Below, one piece after another: positions 43,121 through 54,572 of a DNA stretch of 64,000 nt. A program made the translations under genes and the position numbers. The stretch spans positions 42,358,946 through 42,422,945 of the forward strand of contig JAVIAB010000139.1 in assembly GCA_032433765.1 (NCBI GenBank), read 5' to 3'. Positions within the stretch are counted from its first letter, which is position 1; every line of letters begins with the position of its first letter. Origin of the DNA: Megaustenia siamemsis. Lineage: Eukaryota; Mollusca; Gastropoda; Stylommatophora; Ariophantidae. The notes under the pieces are model-generated. The model was not told where the DNA came from, ran no database searches, and saw nothing but the letters and a program-made list of their open reading frames with translations.

Positions 43121-45395
43121 CTTCTACCTTTTTAGCTCCCAGTGGAGCATAGGTCTTCAACAAAACAAACACTTTCCAAGTCGTTATGTTTTTTGTCATT
43201 CTTTTAAGATCGTTCCATGTCTTCCCCATCATCTTCATCTCTGCTTCTATCTATCTTCTCCAAGAATTCCTTGGTCTTCCTCTTTGTCTTTTCCCCTGGG
43301 GATTCTAAAAAAGGGCCTGTTGTGTAATACTCTCAGTTGGTTTCCGTAGTGCGTGTCCTATCCGGCGCCATTGTCTTCGCTGTATCTCTCTATGCACTGG
43401 TATTTGACTGGTACATTTCCATAATTCTATGTTAGTGATTTTGTCCTGCCATTTCCATCCTTTTATTCTGCGTATGCATCCATTAAATGAAAGTCTGTAT
43501 CTTCGTGATTGTCAATTTTGTTGTTCTCAATGTTTCACAGCCATATAATAGGATCGACTTAACATTTGAGTTGAAAATTTTTATTATTGTATTTAACCTA
43601 ATTTCTTTGGATTTCCATGTTTCCTAGGGCAATGAAAGCTCCTCTTGCTTTTGATATCCTTATTTTTATATCATTTTCTGTTCCTCCCTCGTTATCTATA
43701 TTAATGCCCAGATATATGTAAGACTGCACGTCCAGTAGAGCTATTTCTCCTAGTTTTATTTGGTTATTGCCAACTGTATTAATTCTCATAATGTTGGTCT
43801 TATCTCCATTAATCTTCAGTCCTAGCTGTTGTGATCTCTCATCAAGTATGCTTATTTTATCCTGCATCTGTTGATGGATGTGTGATCGGAGAGTTATGTC
43901 ATCAGCAAAGTCTAAATCATTAAGTTGTTTGGTCAGTGACCACTGGATCTCATTTCTGTTGTTTTGAGTTATTTTCATAATTCAATCTATGGCCAGTAGA
44001 AAAAGAAATGGAGACAGAAGGCATCCCTGCCTCACTCCTATTCTTATTTCAAATGCTTCTGTAATCTGTCCTTCATGCACCACACTACATTTCGTTCCTT
44101 CATACATTGTTTTTATCAGGTTAATAAACTTTATGGGAATTCCGTAACGACTCAGCAACTTCCAAAGCATTCTTCTGTCTAAACTATCAAAGGCCTTTTC
44201 GTAATCTATGAATCCAATATAAAGTGGGGATTTTAGTTCTAAACGTTGTTCAACTATTATACGTAGAGTAGCTATTTGATCAGCACATGATCTGTTCTTC
44301 CTAAAACCTGCTTGTTCATCTCTCAAATGTTTCTCTATGGCCTCTTTTAGTCTCTACAGAATGATTCTGCTTAATATTTTTCCTGGCACTGATAGTAGCT
44401 TAATTCCCCTATAATTTGTGCACTCATGTAAACTTCCTTTCTTTGGTAGTTTGATCATATAACCTTCATTCCAGTCTTTAGGTATTTCTTCCCTCTCCCA
44501 AATTTTATCTAATAGATTTTGTAGCATCTTGGTAGAGGTGTTAATATCTGCTTTGATGGCTTCCGAAGGAATTTCATCTGGTCCTGTGGCTTTACCATTT
44601 TTTAATAGTTTGATGGCTTTCATTATTTCTTCTTTGCTTGGTTTTCCACAGTTAACGTGTAACTCTTCTTCTGCTGGTTGTATATCTGGAGGATTATTTG
44701 AGCCGGGTCTGTTCAAAAGTTCTTCAAATTGCTCTTTTCATCTCTCCATTTGTTCCGTTATTTTACTAAGCAAATTTCCTTTCTTATCTTTAATAAAGGA
44801 ATTGATCTGTTTGTATTTTCCACTTAATTTCTTTGTGCGGTTGTACAGTTCTTTCATATTCCCTTTATTTGCTGCTTCTTCTGGCTCTTTAGCTAGTTCA
44901 TCTATATATTTCTTCTTATCCCTTTTAATGCATCTTCTCACTTCTTTGTTCACCTCTGTGTAAGCTTCATGTGTATTGGCTTTATTACTTCTCGTTTTGC
45001 TTTTATCTATGTCTGCTTTCTTGTTCTTTCTTTCTTTAATTTTATCCAGGGTCTCTGCTGTCATCCATGCTTTTTTCTGGCGTTCTCTTTTCCCCAGTGT
45101 TTCTTCGCATGTCTCTTTCCGTATATTTTTTACCCGCTTCTAATGATCTTCTATATTTATTGTATTTTCTAGTTGTTGGAGGACTTGGTATTTGTTTGAT
45201 ATTGTGACTGCAAGTTTATCTTTAATTCCTTGTTCTTTAAGAAACCCTACATTGAAATACTTTCTACCCTTATTCGTTGTAGTATACCTATTTAGTTTAA
45301 TTTTAAGTTTGGCTATCAGAAGATGATGATCAGAAGCTACATCTGCCCCTCTATATACTTTTACATCCTTTAAGGATGACTTAAACTTATTATAT
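43118..45395 (-). pseudogene. APE-type LINE: end of endonuclease, complete RT, C-terminus (5'-truncated)
   Basis: On the minus strand, in order: YRGADVASDHHLLIAKLKIK (C-terminal catalytic DH of the APE endonuclease, about 45350), linker, RT fingers KNGKATGPDEIPSEAIKADI, NYRGIKLLSVPGKILSRIIL, QAGFRKNRSCADQIATLRII, YIGFIDYEKAFDSLDRR, palm VRQGCLLSPFLFLLAID and LDFADDITLRS (ADD pair), thumb YIYLGINIDNEGG, then RRIGHALRKPTESI and GKRQRGRPRNSWRR. Four frame segments from 45064 to 43598 are in one register, separated only by stops at 44738-44740, 44354-44356 and 43982-43984, so it is inactive but little damaged. The clade is RTE-like; I do not assign it further. Confidence 0.9.
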
Positions 45396-45399
45396 ATAT

Positions 45400-45650
45400 A
45401 TAATGCATAACGGAAGAAAAATGTTTATTTACTTCATGGGAAAGCCACAAACGAGCAAATCAAACACAGTATCAGAGACAACAATCTGTGTATCTGTGGC
45501 TGAAATCCATTTTACAATCTAACAGTATTTCCTTGATTATATCACATGACAGAGATATCACACGTTTTTAACTCACATTTAAATGCCACAGTTTCGTATT
45601 CTTATTGAGGACCAATAGTCTTTCTCACTGAAACCTTTTCTGACCGGTAA
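45400..45650. other. Non-coding stretch, nothing recognised
   Basis: Spacer between two LINE fragments; no motifs. Confidence 0.4.
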
Positions 45651-45654
45651 TGAG

Positions 45655-46145
45655 CCCAAAAAACTAGCCAGTCCAACATTCCTGTATGGTGCAGAAACAT
45701 GGACATTACACAGGAAAACATACAAAATTTAAGTCTCTGAAATGTGGAAATATAGAAGAATAGAAATAATAGGATGGAAAGGAAACAAATGATGAAGACT
45801 TGAAAAGAGAACTACTAAAACAACTAAACAAAAATCTCATTTGTCTTATTTGAATTGTGTTTAGTAGTTCTCTTAATTACTAAACACAATTCAAATAAGA
45901 CAAATTAGATATTTGGGGCATGTTAAAAGGCATAGCAGCCAATTAAAAGTAAAATTGAAAGGGAAAATACAAGGTAAAAGAGGCAGAGGCAGACCAAGAC
46001 TAGCATGGACAAGTATCATCAAAAGATGGACAAGTCAGTCTACGACAACCTGCACTATCAAAGCAAGAGACAGAGCGGAATGACACTTCATGGTAGCCAA
46101 CCTTCGATGAGAAGACGGTACTCAATGATCATGAGTTTGTCCAAA
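45655..46145 (+). pseudogene. LINE family 1, ORF2 C-terminus with internal inverted duplication
   Basis: FLYGAETWTLHRKTY at the start, then after the inverted block LLNTIQIRQIRYLGHVKRHS, KGKIQGKRGRGRPRLAWTS, WTSQSTTTCTIKARDRAE and VANLR, ending near an ATGATCATGA tail. An inverted duplication occupies 45838-45903. The copy at 56296-56759 is collinear without it. Confidence 0.8.
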
Positions 46146-46262
46146 CGAAAAGGAATCAAAGAGGAAAGGAACTGCCCAAAATGTTTCGGGTGTTGGGGGC
46201 CGAAATCGGCGATATCGGCGACTGCTATAAGTCACATCATAATGTATGGTCAATGTTCATTT

Positions 46263-46588
46263 TATGCATTCGCCAGCTTTTATCTCTGACGTAGTCTCTA
46301 GGGACTAGGAACTGAATTTTACGTGTTAATCCATTTTTCCCTGGCAACCGTGTGCACAGGGGTCCCTCGCCGTACAGGGAGTTAACTCCATCTTTAGATG
46401 TACTCACATTTTTATTCGTCGATGAGTAATTGACGTTTCAAACCGGGTCTCCCTGCTGAGACCAGGGGTGGTTACCGCAGAGAGAAATTATAAATAAAAA
46501 ATCCGAACTTGCTCAGCCGGGATTTGAACTCACAACCTCTCTGTCTCAAGGCCGGCGTCTTGCCTCGAGACCAACCAGTCCCCCTTAT
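46263..46588 (-). mobile_element. SINE-F, full length with target duplication
   Basis: The minus strand starts GGGGGACTGGTTGGTCTCGA, with B-box-like GGTTGTGAGTTCAAATCCCG, and includes AGGGACCCCTGTGCACACGG. Flanked by ATGTTCATTT at 46253-46262 and 46589-46598, a perfect 10-bp duplication. Confidence 0.9.
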
Positions 46589-46594
46589 ATGTTC

Positions 46595-46985
46595 ATTTCA
46601 GGAATGTCGATGGAAAAGAGTGGTCGTTGGTCGAACACAGGAGAGGTATTCATTACTGGGGGGGAAAAAAAACCCAATAAAACAATCCATGCAGGAGGAG
46701 CATGTTATACCTGGCATAATATCGCTGACAGCTCTACATTGAAGGTAGATTTGGACAAAGAAGACATTACCAAGTTTGTTCTTCATTCCTTACGAGTAAA
46801 GGAAAAGAATGGTCACTGATGTATATATTGAGAGACTGACGAGTCTAAATGTGGAGAAAGGAGAAGGCAGATTTATTAGCAATCAAGACCTTATAGGAAC
46901 AACCAATCTGCATACGCTTCAAGAAAAACAGGGACGGGCGGTGCAGGAAGTGGTAATGCCTCAACTGCAATGAAAATTATTCCAT
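46595..46985 (+). pseudogene. RNase-H LINE, 3' end of ORF2
   Basis: VDLDKEDITKFVLHSLRVKE, then in another frame ERLTSLNVEKGEGRFISNQD, LIGTTNLHTLQEKQGRAVQE and VVMPQLQ, ending near a TTCCATGAATAGAATAG tail. The same 3' region occurs on the minus strand at 48395-48640. Confidence 0.75.
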
Positions 46986-46989
46986 GAAT

Positions 46990-47300
46990 AGAATAGACTG
47001 CCCAGCAGACATTATATTTAAAAGAGATGCAAGATTTGAGACAAACCCGCGTTGGAGAGATGGCATCTAGTTAAAATCATAGCTGATCGTAGCATCTGTG
47101 TTTAGACTGATTTCCTAGGAGAGGCAACTGCGACTACAAACAGCTGTTGCTTTTCAAGAAGGTCGCAAAGAACCGAAAGCTGTGTAGTCAGTTACAAACA
47201 AACGCGTGCTGAAGACGGATACACCGGGTCGTAAGATTAAAAAAACCACATTGCATTGCAATCCTTTCATAAGCGAGTGAAGAATAAAAATAAGAAAAAT
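46990..47300. other. Non-coding spacer
   Basis: No motif-bearing frame; leads into the 41-bp satellite. Confidence 0.4.
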
Positions 47301-47304
47301 GATT

Positions 47305-48136
47305 AATTTGGTGTGAGTTTCTTGTCTAGGTAGCATCTCTATTAAAGTGCAGTGTGAGATTCTTGTCTAGGTAGCATCTCTATTAAAGTGCAGTGTGAGT
47401 TTCTTGTCTAGGTAGCATCTCTATTAAAGTGCAGTGTGAGATTCTTGTCTAGGTAGCATCTCTATTAAAGTGCAGTGTGAGTTTCTTGTCTAGGTAGCAT
47501 CTCTATTAAAGTGCAGTGTGAGTTTCTTGTCTAGGTAGCATCTCTATTAAAGTGCAGTGTGAGTTTCTTGTCTAGGTAGCATCTCTATTAAAGTGCAGTG
47601 TGAGTTTCTTGTCTAGGTAGCATCTCTATTAAAGTGCAGTGTGAGTTTCTTGTCTAGGTAGCATCTCTATTAAAGTGCAGTGTGAGTTTCTTGTCTAGGT
47701 AGCATCTCTATTAAAGTGCAGTGTGAGTTTCTTGTCTAGGTAGCATCTCTATTAAAGTGCAGTGTGAGTTTCTTGTCTAGGTAGCATCTCTATTAAAGTG
47801 CAGTGTGAGTTTCTTGTCTAGGTAGCATCTCTATTAAAGTGCAGTGTGAGTTTCTTGTCTAGGTAGCATCTCTATTAAAGTGCAGTGTGAGTTTCTTGTC
47901 TAGGTAGCATCTCTATTAAAGTGCAGTGTGAGTTTCTTGTCTAGGTAGCATCTCTATTAAAGTGCAGTGTGAGTTTCTTGTCTAGGTAGCATCTCTATTA
48001 AAGTGCAGTGTGAGTTTCTTGTCTAGGTAGCATCTCTATTAAAGTGCAGTGTGAGTTTCTTGTCTAGGTAGCATCTCTATTAAAGTGCAGTGTGAGTTTC
48101 TTGTCTAGGTAGCATCTCTATTAAAGTGCAGTGTGC
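47305..48136. repeat. 41-bp satellite, about 20 units
   Basis: The unit is TGTGAGTTTCTTGTCTAGGT plus AGCATCTCTATTAAAGTGCAG. GAGATTCTT replaces GAGTTTCTT in two of the first units; the rest look identical. Confidence 0.97.
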
Positions 48137-48394
48137 ACGGGGGAGATCAAACGAAGTTGTTTTTTTTCTTCCTGATTTAATAATTAATGACTACGGATTC
48201 TATGGACACATTTGCAATAAGCAGAAAAATAAATATTTAGAGACGTACCCTTTTAGAGCAGTGGCGTGGTGTATTTATGTACATGGTGGGGAGAGGGTAG
48301 GCTGATGAGCGATCGCATTGGGCGCAAAAGCTCAGGGTTTGGAAAATTTCAAAAGAAAAAAAACAGGAATAGTAAATAATAAATAACAGATTCT

Positions 48395-50200
48395 ATTCTA
48401 TTCTATTCATGGAATCAGTTTCATTGCAGTCGGGGTATTCCCATATCCGCTCAACCGCCCGTTCCAGCATTTCTCGAAGCATGCACAGACTGACTGTTCC
48501 TGTAAGGTGTTGATTATAGATACATCTGTTTTCCCCATTAAACACTCCGGATCGACCTTTTCCACCTTTAGACTCCTCAGTCTCTCAATATATACATCAT
48601 TGTCCCACCCATTCCCCCGCCCTTTCTCTTAAGGAATGGAGAACAAACACTTGGTGGTGTCCTCTTTGTTGAGATTAAAGCCAAACTCAGTGCCAGAGCT
48701 GCCAGCAAGCTTTGTCGGCTATTTCACTGCCGTGTACATCAGCGTGCCTTGGTCAGAACACCCGTTTTAATACGCTCACTTTAGAATCATTCAAGATCTA
48801 CATCCACTCCTGCCGCAGACACTGTCTGTCAATCGCCTATAGCATACTTTGTGAGTCAGTCACAGAGACTGTGTGATTCGCATTCTGTGTAACCAACCAT
48901 GTTATCGCCGCGGTTGCTGCTTCTATCTCCATTCTCATGCTGAACACCGTAATGCTACAATTGCCAGGTTCCCTAGCCACTTCTATGCCATGTTAGTATG
49001 CCACAACACCCAAACCACTGCGCTGTCCGCGGGAAACAGGACAGTCTGTGTAGATGTTGGGGTCCTGAGGTGAGTAAACTTTTTTGATGGATTCCCTTAT
49101 AGCGACCTCGGTAGCTTCATAAACCCAAATGCGGCACTCCCTGCCGGAGCTGAATGATTACTTTGGTTAGCCCCTTTTTCTCCGCTGTTACTTTTATCCA
49201 ATCCTTACCAACCCTAATGTCATTCAGATCACATAATCTCCATATAGCAGTGGCGTACTCTCTATGATACCTCAGCTGCCGTCGAAATCAAATCTTATTG
49301 TCGCTCAACTCAGACACAAGAACGCTTATCTTGTTTGGCCTTAATGTCCATTGAGAAATCATTCCCTCAGAAACTTAGAAACCAACCCAACAGTACTTTC
49401 AATGACAAAGTCATCAAGACATTTTCGTCCCAAACAAGACGGATATAATTAACATAAATAAGTAAGTAATTTAAAATGTAGTGAAGTCATTAGAAAATAT
49501 TACTTTATGTTAGCCTACTAAATATAATGTATGTTTTTATTTATTATATCAGCGGTAGCCCAGACCCCAAAACCAGTATACGCCACTGCCTTATAGACTC
49601 CTCTGCTTCGGCCATCCAGGAATTTACACACTGGAGGCGCCTACCCCTGTCGCACTCAATTCTGAATGCAAGGGATAGATAATGTTCCCTACCACGTTCA
49701 AATAAGTTCTGATCTGAGCAGACCTATGTCGCACTATAATGATCGGTAAATCAAGTAAGTACCTCATTGAACGCACAGGTTATCCCTAGTGCATCTGTGA
49801 ACTCTCAGTAGACACCCTTTGTTAACCCTGTCCAATCTTGCGATCTGAGTTGACTAGATAGTGAGCATACCCAACCCATAACCCAGTACTGAGAGCACAA
49901 CGTGTGCTTGCATGAGCGAGATGAGTAACGTTTGCAGGAAGCGCGCTCTGGCTATGATCTTGATCGCGCTGACACCACTCCTTGCCTTTTGAATGATGTT
50001 GCTTACATGTTGATTGAAAAAAGGAACATAACAAAGGCACAAATCAAAATTACCGGTTAAGGGAGCAATTCTTGATTTGCCCTGGTTGCAGACAACCGAC
50101 ATAATTGCCTGTCTCCAGTCGCTGACAACCCACATACCCAGGTAGTTTCCATTTGTAGCTTACTCTTTTCAATTTCAAACTGTCAAGGGTTGTGTAACGT
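48395..50200 (-). pseudogene. RNase-H LINE: RT thumb to 3' end, interrupted by a MITE
   Basis: Minus-strand order: NIIQKARSGVSAIKIIARAR and VLGYGLGMLTI (after the RT palm, 50000-49860), RYLLDLP-type region, then after the MITE NIYTDCPVSRGQRSGLGVVA (RNase H first motif with TDG changed to TDC), RMEIEAATAAITWLVTQNAN (second catalytic E), VSVTDSQSML (third D), HADVHGSEIADKAC (final D), and the 3' tail shared with 46595-46985. It has several frameshifts. Its 3' end carries a (TATTC)n run at 48385-48403. Confidence 0.8.
49248..49588. mobile_element. hAT-like MITE, 341 bp
   Basis: Ends are CAGTGGCGTACTC and TATACGCCACTG, i.e. inverted CAGTGGCGTA, typical hAT-type termini. Flanks CCATATAG (49240-49247) and CCTTATAG (49589-49596) form an 8-bp duplication with one mismatch, the hAT length. 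No coding capacity. It interrupts the RNase-H LINE. Confidence 0.75.
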
Positions 50201-50204
50201 GCGC

Positions 50205-50645
50205 AGAGTGTACACAGAACCTCATGTTTTTGCGCTGTTATCCGATAAGACAAGAATCTAGTCTCGCTACTAAGAAGCCAGGGGAGGGTAAAGTCACGAA
50301 GGAACCCACGGATTCCAAGAAAAAATTACCACCAGGTACCCACCAGAAGCCGACGTCTTACCTCTTGACCACGGAGCCCCCCCCCCCCCCCCCTCACCCG
50401 TCCATTGAGGATGCCAAAAGGAAAAGAAGGAGACGTTAACCAAAGAACCTGTATGTGGCATAAACTTACTATATGTTCGTCACTCATACACGTACTTTGG
50501 TATTGCAATATATCAAGTACACAGTGTTTGCCTATGCAAGCAACAGGAATAGACTAAAGATGTAAGAAAGATTGTTCAGTTATTGGACAGATTGAACCGC
50601 TACTGTCTAACAAATAAGTAGCGATAGAAGGGAAGCGAGCTGTTT
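50205..50645. other. Non-coding spacer with a poly-C run
   Basis: 50378-50392 is a run of C of about 15. No recognisable gene; the short frames here are low complexity. Confidence 0.4.
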
Positions 50646-50649
50646 ATAC

Positions 50650-51085
50650 GTCTCTCTTTATCTCAACATTGTGCTACCAGTGGACATGAATCTTAGACTC
50701 ATGAACTGTTAGAAAAATAACCACCACAGAAATTACGTGTGTCAGACACATGACAGGAAACAGCCTGAGAGATAAAATCAGAAATGAAGAGTTACGAAAA
50801 AGGCTAGGAACGGACCAGCTATTGAATACATAAAGCGACAACATGTCAAGTTGTTCGGGGATGTGATAAGACACAAAGAACTAAATCTAACACAACGAGT
50901 TACCAACAAACGATGGGAGAATCCCCAGACCAAGAAGGCGCCGAATAAAAAGTTGGATAAACGGAATACTAGAAACCCTATGAGATATAACAGTAGAAGA
51001 GGCCAATAGAAGAGCAAGAAATCTCGAATCATATCTCCCGGCAACGCCGGACAACAAACAAGGAAGAAAAGAAATAAAAAAAACA
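50650..51085 (+). pseudogene. LINE family 4, ORF2 C-terminus
   Basis: Same collinear blocks as 37310-37715: CATGACAGGAAACAGCCTGA (MTGNSLRDKIRNEELRKRLG), then GIKRQHVKLFGDVIRHKE-like and RRIKSWINGILETL readings in shifted frames, ending GAAGGAAAAGAAAT-type purines. Confidence 0.7.
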
Positions 51086-51204
51086 TTTACCTAGATTGCT
51101 AAATATGTTAAACCGCCCCCACCCCACCCCGGGGTGCAAGATACTCCAGATTCGTCTCGAATAACAAGTACTTTAGGCGCACATTAGATATAAACAAATG
51201 TTAG

Positions 51205-52040
51205 ATCTAGACCTGCTGCAAAGTACTCTAGATCTGCTACTGCTGTCAAGTACTCTAGACCCGCTATTGCTGTCAAGTACTCTAGATCAGCTAATGCTGT
51301 TAAGTACTCAAGACCCGCTACTGCTGTCAAGTACTCTAGACCCACTACTGCTGTCAAGTACTCTAGACCCGCTACTGCTGCAAAGTACTCTAGACCCACT
51401 ACTGCTGACAAGTACTCTAGACCCACTTCTGCTGCAAAGTACTCTAGACCCGCTATTGCTGTCAAGTACTCTAGACCCACTACTGCTGTCAAGTACTCTA
51501 GACCCGCTATTGCTGTCAAGTACTCTAGACCCGCTACTGCTGCAAAGTACTCTAGACCCACTACTGCTGTCAAGTACTCTAGACCCGCTATTGCAGTCAA
51601 GTACTCTAGACCCGCTTCTGCTGTCAAGTACTCTAGACCCGCTACTGCTGTTAAGTACTCAAGACCCGCTACTGCTGTCAAGTACTCTAGACCCGCTACT
51701 GCTGTCAAATACTCTAGACCCACTACTGCTGTCAAGTACTCTAGACCCGCCACTGCTGTCATGTACTCTAGACCCGCTATTGCTGTCAAGTACTCTAGAC
51801 CCGCTACTGCTGTCAAATACTCTAGACCCACTACTGCTGTCAAGTACTCTAGACCCGCCACTGCTGTCATGTACTCTAGACCCGCTATTGCTGTCAAGTA
51901 CTCTAGACCCGCTACTGCCGTCAAGTACTCTAAACCCGCTACTGCTGTCAAGTACTCTGACCCGCTACTGCCGTCAAGGTCTCTAGACCCGCTACTGCTG
52001 TCAAGTACTCTAGACCCGCAACTAGTGTCAAGTATTTTGG
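51205..52040. repeat. 27-bp satellite, about 31 units, decaying to 52380
   Basis: The unit is CTACTGCTGTCAAGTACTCT plus AGACCCG. The 27-bp period gives frames of 291 codons (minus, GLEYLTAVA repeats) and 262 codons (plus, LDPLLLSST repeats). Neither has a non-repetitive core or promoter, so I treat both as artefacts. From 52040 to 52380 the unit decays (CAAGTACTTT, GTGTCAAGTATTTTG). Confidence 0.92.
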
Positions 52041-52384
52041 TTACCTCCTGATGATACATTTAATCAGTGTTGAGTGCCAAGTACAATGTACAAGTAATAA
52101 CCATAAGTGCCAAATATTCTAAATCTTCCACTCGCAACAAGTACTTTAAGTCAGTTGTGGGTGTCATTTATTTTGTTTTGCCAAGAGTGTCAAATACTTT
52201 AAGCCCGCTCTAAGTGTCAGTACTTTTGGTAAATCTAAATGTGCAAATATGTTTAATTCGCTCTAAAACACTCTCAGTGTCAAGTATTTTGTTTTGCCAA
52301 GTGTGTCAAGTACTCTAGATCTGTCACGTGTGCAGGCGTTCTGAGTGTTAAGTACTTTAAGCCCACCCAATGTACTAATTACTT

Positions 52385-53160
52385 TAATTTACACATCTGA
52401 AACAGCCTGTAGCTTTGATGTGACACCTTTAATCACAAAAACTGGTAACGATTCAATAGCAACCCTCTAGGACCAATCTGTTTCACAATAAGCGAAGATA
52501 ACAAAAATACTTGTATATTGAATGATTTATATATAGAGCCTCACAAATCTTTTTAAGACAATACAATTCACTCCAAGACCTGGGTGTGTTGTCAATATAA
52601 TGGTTACTATTTTGGGAATATACAAAAATTAATATATTTCAATATAACTGGTGGGCACCAAAGTATGAAAGAAAATTTTTAAAACATGCGACATGAACCA
52701 AATAGAGACCAAACTAACCTTGTGTTGGACCAGAGTGTGACCTCATTAAAGATTGATCAGCAAATATTGCACGGGAGATTACAGAAGTAAACCAGGTCAC
52801 GATTGGGCAAATCCATTTTCAGAGAGGGAAGAAAGACTTACATTGATGAACTATTGAAGCTTAATTTAATATTTTATTTCATTAATTTTTTTTAAAATAA
52901 AAACATATGTAATTTTGACTTTGAATAACTGCTGACAAGTTTAGAATAAAATAATTCCTTAAGATGAGTATCGCACCAACATTAGCAATCTTGCATTTTA
53001 AGCTATTTATTGTGATTTTGTTTCCCCCATTTTATTTTTTCCTCTTCTTAACCTTGACCTTTTATATGAAAATTTCTCAATTGTTTTTAATTTCTATTTT
53101 ATCTGTTTTACCTTGTTTTATCTCTGGCTATAACTCTTTTAGTAAACATCTCTGACCTCT
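52385..53160. other. Non-coding AT-rich stretch
   Basis: Nothing recognised. A (TA)n microsatellite follows at 53170-53206. Confidence 0.4.
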
Positions 53161-53167
53161 CTGATTT

Positions 53168-53208
<41 letters not shown>

Positions 53209-53459
53209 AATACATACAAGTACATGGCTCTTTTCTGAATAAAAAGTTTACAGTAAAAGTATCATCTCATTTGCATATAAAGAGAAAACTGATACACCAA
53301 GCATGTGAAGCTCAAGTGTACTTATTTTTATCGAATAGATGTTTTAGCTATCACATTATATGATATCCTTATATTTGTATTTTATTATTTTTTTTATAAA
53401 AAAAAAAAGCAAATTAAAAATTGGTAGTAAGTCAGTTATAATGTTCAGTCTATCTGTCT

Positions 53460-54540
53460 ATCATTCGTTCACAGGTAGAATTGTCTTAATCTGCAATGTT
53501 TTCCTGTATAAATGTTCCTGTCTTTTGTAATTCTTGCAGTGAACTATATAGTTTTGTCTGTAGTGAAGTATCTGTTCAGCAGTCTAGGGCGTCTGCCCAC
53601 GTGTACATGTAGCTGAGGTACCGATCTCTGAATTGTGTGTACATGTGACTGTGGAGTCGATTGTGCCCTGTTCTGAAGCGTATAATGATAACTTGTTCCC
53701 ATCTATTTCCTCTTATGAAAGGCATCCTGATTTGGGGCTTGTGGTCCTCTGATTGATTTTGATAATCTATTTCTTCTGATAGTATGTAAATTGTGTATCT
53801 ATGCCTGTTGCGCCTTCCTTTGCCACCTGATCTGCTTTCTCATTTCCTGGTATTCCACAGTGAGATGGGATCCACTGCAGGGCAACCCTGTGGTGCTTGC
53901 AGAGTTCAGTCAACACGGTTAGCAGATGTGGACATTTTCTGGATTGTAGTGCCTGGAGTACTGACCTTGCATATGTCAAAAACACTACAGGGCGTGGGCT
54001 AAGATTACTGTTCAGCAGTTTTTATGTTGCCAACTTGGCAATGCTTGGTTTTGTGCATCATAATTGTGGCAATATTACCTTGTTGCTATTTTATTCATAT
54101 CCCTAGTGTTATTTGGGTACTCTATGTGTGCCCCTGCTCCCCCATTCTTTACTGAATTATGCGCTGATCCATTATGTGTACACACGAACCCATAGATCTT
54201 GGTGGTATTCTTAATCCAAGAAACTAAGGGTTATTGTTTTACACTGTATACTATTTTGTTCCTCCTTGTCGAGTATTCTTTTAACTTATGTCTATATTTG
54301 TATTGACAATCCGGATTCCTCTGGCCAGGGGATCTGTTCTGGTATGGGCAGAAGGGGTCTAACAACTATTGGCATGTCTGGAGTTTGTCTTCAAATTCAT
54401 TGGTTTGGTGGATAAAACTGCTTCTCTTAAGTCGTTCCTATACAAGAATTTGTAATCGGTTTTTCTTTTGATGTCTCAGGATACATAACCATTTTTTTTA
54501 CATCATATCACTATATATCTATAAATAAAAAAAATAAATT

Positions 54541-54572
<32 letters not shown>

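Noticed and set aside
44529..44963. 144-codon plus-strand frame
   Set aside because: Antisense shadow of the minus-strand LINE reverse transcriptase.
51184..52059. 291-codon frame on minus and 262-codon frame on plus
   Set aside because: Both are translations of a 27-bp satellite; the period divisible by 3 keeps all frames open. No non-repetitive domain, promoter or splice context.
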